Shown here: positions 62,801 through 64,000 of the stretch, in pieces | Layout: every line of letters begins with the position of its first letter | How positions within the stretch are numbered: position 1 is the first letter of the stretch | Notes under the pieces: generated by a model | Databases searched by the model: none | The model's input: the letters and a program-made list of their open reading frames with translations, nothing else | Told to the model about the DNA's origin: nothing | Assembly (NCBI RefSeq): GCF_018424605.1 | Contig: NZ_QTKT01000012.1 | Span: 1 to 64,000, forward strand | Direction: 5' to 3' | DNA: 64,000 bases | Origin: Marinobacter lipolyticus | GTDB lineage: Bacteria > Pseudomonadota > Gammaproteobacteria > Pseudomonadales > Oleiphilaceae | Position numbers and translations under genes: made by a program

Positions 62801-62876
62801 GGGGCCATAGCTCAGCTGGGAGAGCGCAACACTGGCAGTGTTGAGGTCAGCGGTTCGATCCCGCTTGGCTCCACCA
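62801..62876 (+). tRNA. tRNA-Ala (GGC anticodon)
   Basis: A 76-base cloverleaf: acceptor GGGGCCA/TGGCTCC, D-arm with AGCTCAGCTGGGAGAGC, anticodon stem CAACA/TGTTG with loop CTGGCAG (anticodon GGC), T-arm AGCGG-TTCGATC-CCGCT and encoded ACCA. Only 7 bases separate it from the next tRNA, so they are processed from one precursor. Confidence 0.97.
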
Positions 62877-62883
62877 ATTTCTA

Positions 62884-62959
62884 GTCCCCTTCGTCTAGTG
62901 GCCTAGGACTCCGCCCTTTCACGGCGGCAACAGGGGTTCGAACCCCCTAGGGGACGCCA
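62884..62959 (+). tRNA. tRNA-Glu (TTC anticodon)
   Basis: A 76-base cloverleaf: acceptor GTCCCCT/AGGGGAC, anticodon stem CCGCC/GGCGG with loop CTTTCAC (anticodon TTC), T-arm GGGGTTCGAACCCC and encoded GCCA. Followed by a strong terminator. Confidence 0.97.
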
Positions 62960-62995
62960 ATACGGCTTGACGGTTTAGTCCACCGGAAAGCCATC

Positions 62996-63023
62996 AAAAA
63001 AACCGCCTTCGGGCGGTTTTTTT
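62996..63023 (+). terminator. Rho-independent terminator of the tRNA transcript
   Basis: AAACCGCC, loop TTCG, GGCGGTTT and seven T (63017-63023); A-run on the left makes it potentially bidirectional, serving also the minus-strand gene that ends at 63108. Confidence 0.93.
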
Positions 63024-63107
63024 GTGTCTGGAGGAAAGCTGAAAAGCGTTCTCTGAGGCTGGGGCGTGAGGCTTCCTATCGCCGCGCGCAGACTCTGGCA
63101 AAAGAGC

Positions 63108-63959
63108 TTAGCGAGAGGCGATAGCGCCCTTGCCAACGCCTTCGTACGCTTTGACCCGGATGGTGTCCTCGGGGAATTCCGCTTTCAACTGATCCGCCAT
63201 ATGCGCGGCAATCAGTTCCACGGTGGTATCTGTGCTCATCATGTAGACTCGCTGTTCCGGCAGCGTCAGCGCGAATTCGCCCTGGTTGGCCTCGTATTCA
63301 AAGGTGACGTAGGCAGTGCCGTGCTCGTCCACCCAGCGCCGGGTTACGTCTTCCTCCGAGCCCACGTAGATATCGCGCCATAGCGTCGCCCAGCGCTTTT
63401 CCAGGTCGTAATCTCGATGGCCGTTGCGATCGATGCGAATGGGCGAGCGGTGTCCGTGAGCGATACGCTGGCAGTTGCCGAGGTGTTTCTTCAGGCCATG
63501 AACGTAATGGTAATAGGCGCCTTCGATGACGTCCTCACGCAGGTGTATCTCCACGTCCGTCACGTTGCCCGGCAATACCGCCATCAACTCCCGTTCCAGC
63601 AGCGCAGCCACCGCTGACGGCACTACCCGCTCCGCGGACAGCCAGACCACCGCCTCATCCGGGGAGCGGTGAGTGATCCGAGTACCGTCGGTCAGTGTCC
63701 AGGTAAAGGTGTCGGGCGTCTCCTCGCTCCAGGCCACGCCTTCATAACCCCGGGGAATCACCAGCCGGTGGTCCACGCGCTCATCGATCACTCGCTTGAT
63801 GGTGCGTTTCACGTTGCTGAAATCAAACACCATGCCCTGTTCGTCCAGCTCGCCACCGAGAACCACGTCGGCAATCCAGCTTTCTCCAACCAGTCCCCGG
63901 GCGGGGTCCAGATAGGCGAAATCAATGACGGTCAGGTTGTCCACAAACAGGTGATTCAT
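63108..63959 (-). CDS. Tandem PTPS/QueD-like (6-pyruvoyl-tetrahydropterin synthase family) protein
   Basis: A 283-residue protein, about twice QueD length. The N-terminal half keeps QueD-like GELDEQGMVFDFSNVK (36-51) and the DH motif RVDHRLVIP (61-69), but where zinc histidines belong it has AYLDPARGLVGESW. The C-terminal half keeps candidate zinc ligands and catalytic cysteine in HGLKKHLGNC then AHGH (His154, Cys163, His168, His170) plus a final AYEGVGKGA block (271-279), but its DF/DH part is degenerate. It may make a pterin or queuosine-precursor intermediate, using one composite site; this is inference. No queuosine or folate genes are adjacent. ATG 63959 is close to the window end, so its promoter is not fully visible. 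Confidence 0.8.
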   Translation of the reverse strand: MNHLFVDNLTVIDFAYLDPARGLVGESWIADVVLGGELDEQGMVFDFSNVKRTIKRVIDERVDHRLVIPRGYEGVAWSEETPDTFTWTLTDGTRITHRSPDEAVVWLSAERVVPSAVAALLERELMAVLPGNVTDVEIHLREDVIEGAYYHYVHGLKKHLGNCQRIAHGHRSPIRIDRNGHRDYDLEKRWATLWRDIYVGSEEDVTRRWVDEHGTAYVTFEYEANQGEFALTLPEQRVYMMSTDTTVELIAAHMADQLKAEFPEDTIRVKAYEGVGKGAIASR

Positions 63960-64000
63960 CGGGAAGTCCGAACAGGATGAGGTTGATTGATGGGCGGATT

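Overview
The window is GC-rich chromosomal DNA of a marine gammaproteobacterium, most likely Marinobacter or a close relative. This rests on gene content and order: a Pseudomonas-type cheB-motC-motD-parC-parP-cheW flagellar/chemotaxis end, a csiV-mfd-gap-nqrABCDEF-apbE-nqrM-sthA block in the order I recall from Pseudomonas aeruginosa, a sodium-pumping NADH:quinone reductase, a 180-kDa-class NAD glutamate dehydrogenase and a PsrA regulator. I see no prophage, insertion sequence, CRISPR array or obvious island; nearly all DNA is densely packed core genes.

Layout: 1-5.1 kb, chemotaxis and stator genes, with a clear FliA (sigma-28) promoter before parC. 5.1-6.8 kb, an FlhB-like small protein and FliK on the minus strand. 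7.0-14.2 kb, the complete cytochrome c maturation operon ccmABCDEFGHI. 14.2-21.2 kb, a minus-strand Bat (aerotolerance-type) operon: MoxR ATPase, DUF58, DUF4381, BatA, BatB/C fusion, BatD. 21.3-26.9 kb, NAD-glutamate dehydrogenase and a beta carbonic anhydrase. 27-30.8 kb, a 57-residue small gene, two related rRNA guanine-N2 methyltransferases (RsmC, RlmG) around an unknown gene, and riboflavin synthase. 30.9-34.5 kb, an unknown membrane protein, psrA with a textbook operator over its promoter, an L,D-transpeptidase-fold protein and an MscS-type channel. 34.5-41.4 kb, methylthioinosine phosphorylase, csiV, mfd and a long GapDH. 41.6-50.3 kb, the Na+-NQR operon with its flavinylation and maturation factors and soluble transhydrogenase. 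50.3-54.9 kb, minus-strand metabolic genes (GDPD, DAHP synthase, TerB-like, transaldolase, DusA). 55-60.1 kb, the most accessory-looking stretch: a LexA-box-controlled HExxH protein, an AraC regulator divergent from a predicted metal-dependent hydrolase, MAPEG, SDR and AEC transporter genes. 60.1-64 kb, znuA with a Zur-type operator, gltX, tRNA-Ala and tRNA-Glu, and a tandem PTPS/QueD-like protein.

Functionally the window combines motility and polar chemotaxis placement, c-type cytochrome assembly, sodium bioenergetics and NAD(P)H balance, envelope stress functions, and several single-gene regulons readable from their operators (FliA, PsrA, LexA, Zur). The best candidate for something little described is the solo LexA-controlled zincin-like gene at 55,079-55,828. 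Second are the tandem pterin-synthase-like protein at the right end, whose two halves appear to have kept different parts of the active site, and the uncharacterised palindromes in the nqr and psrA control regions.
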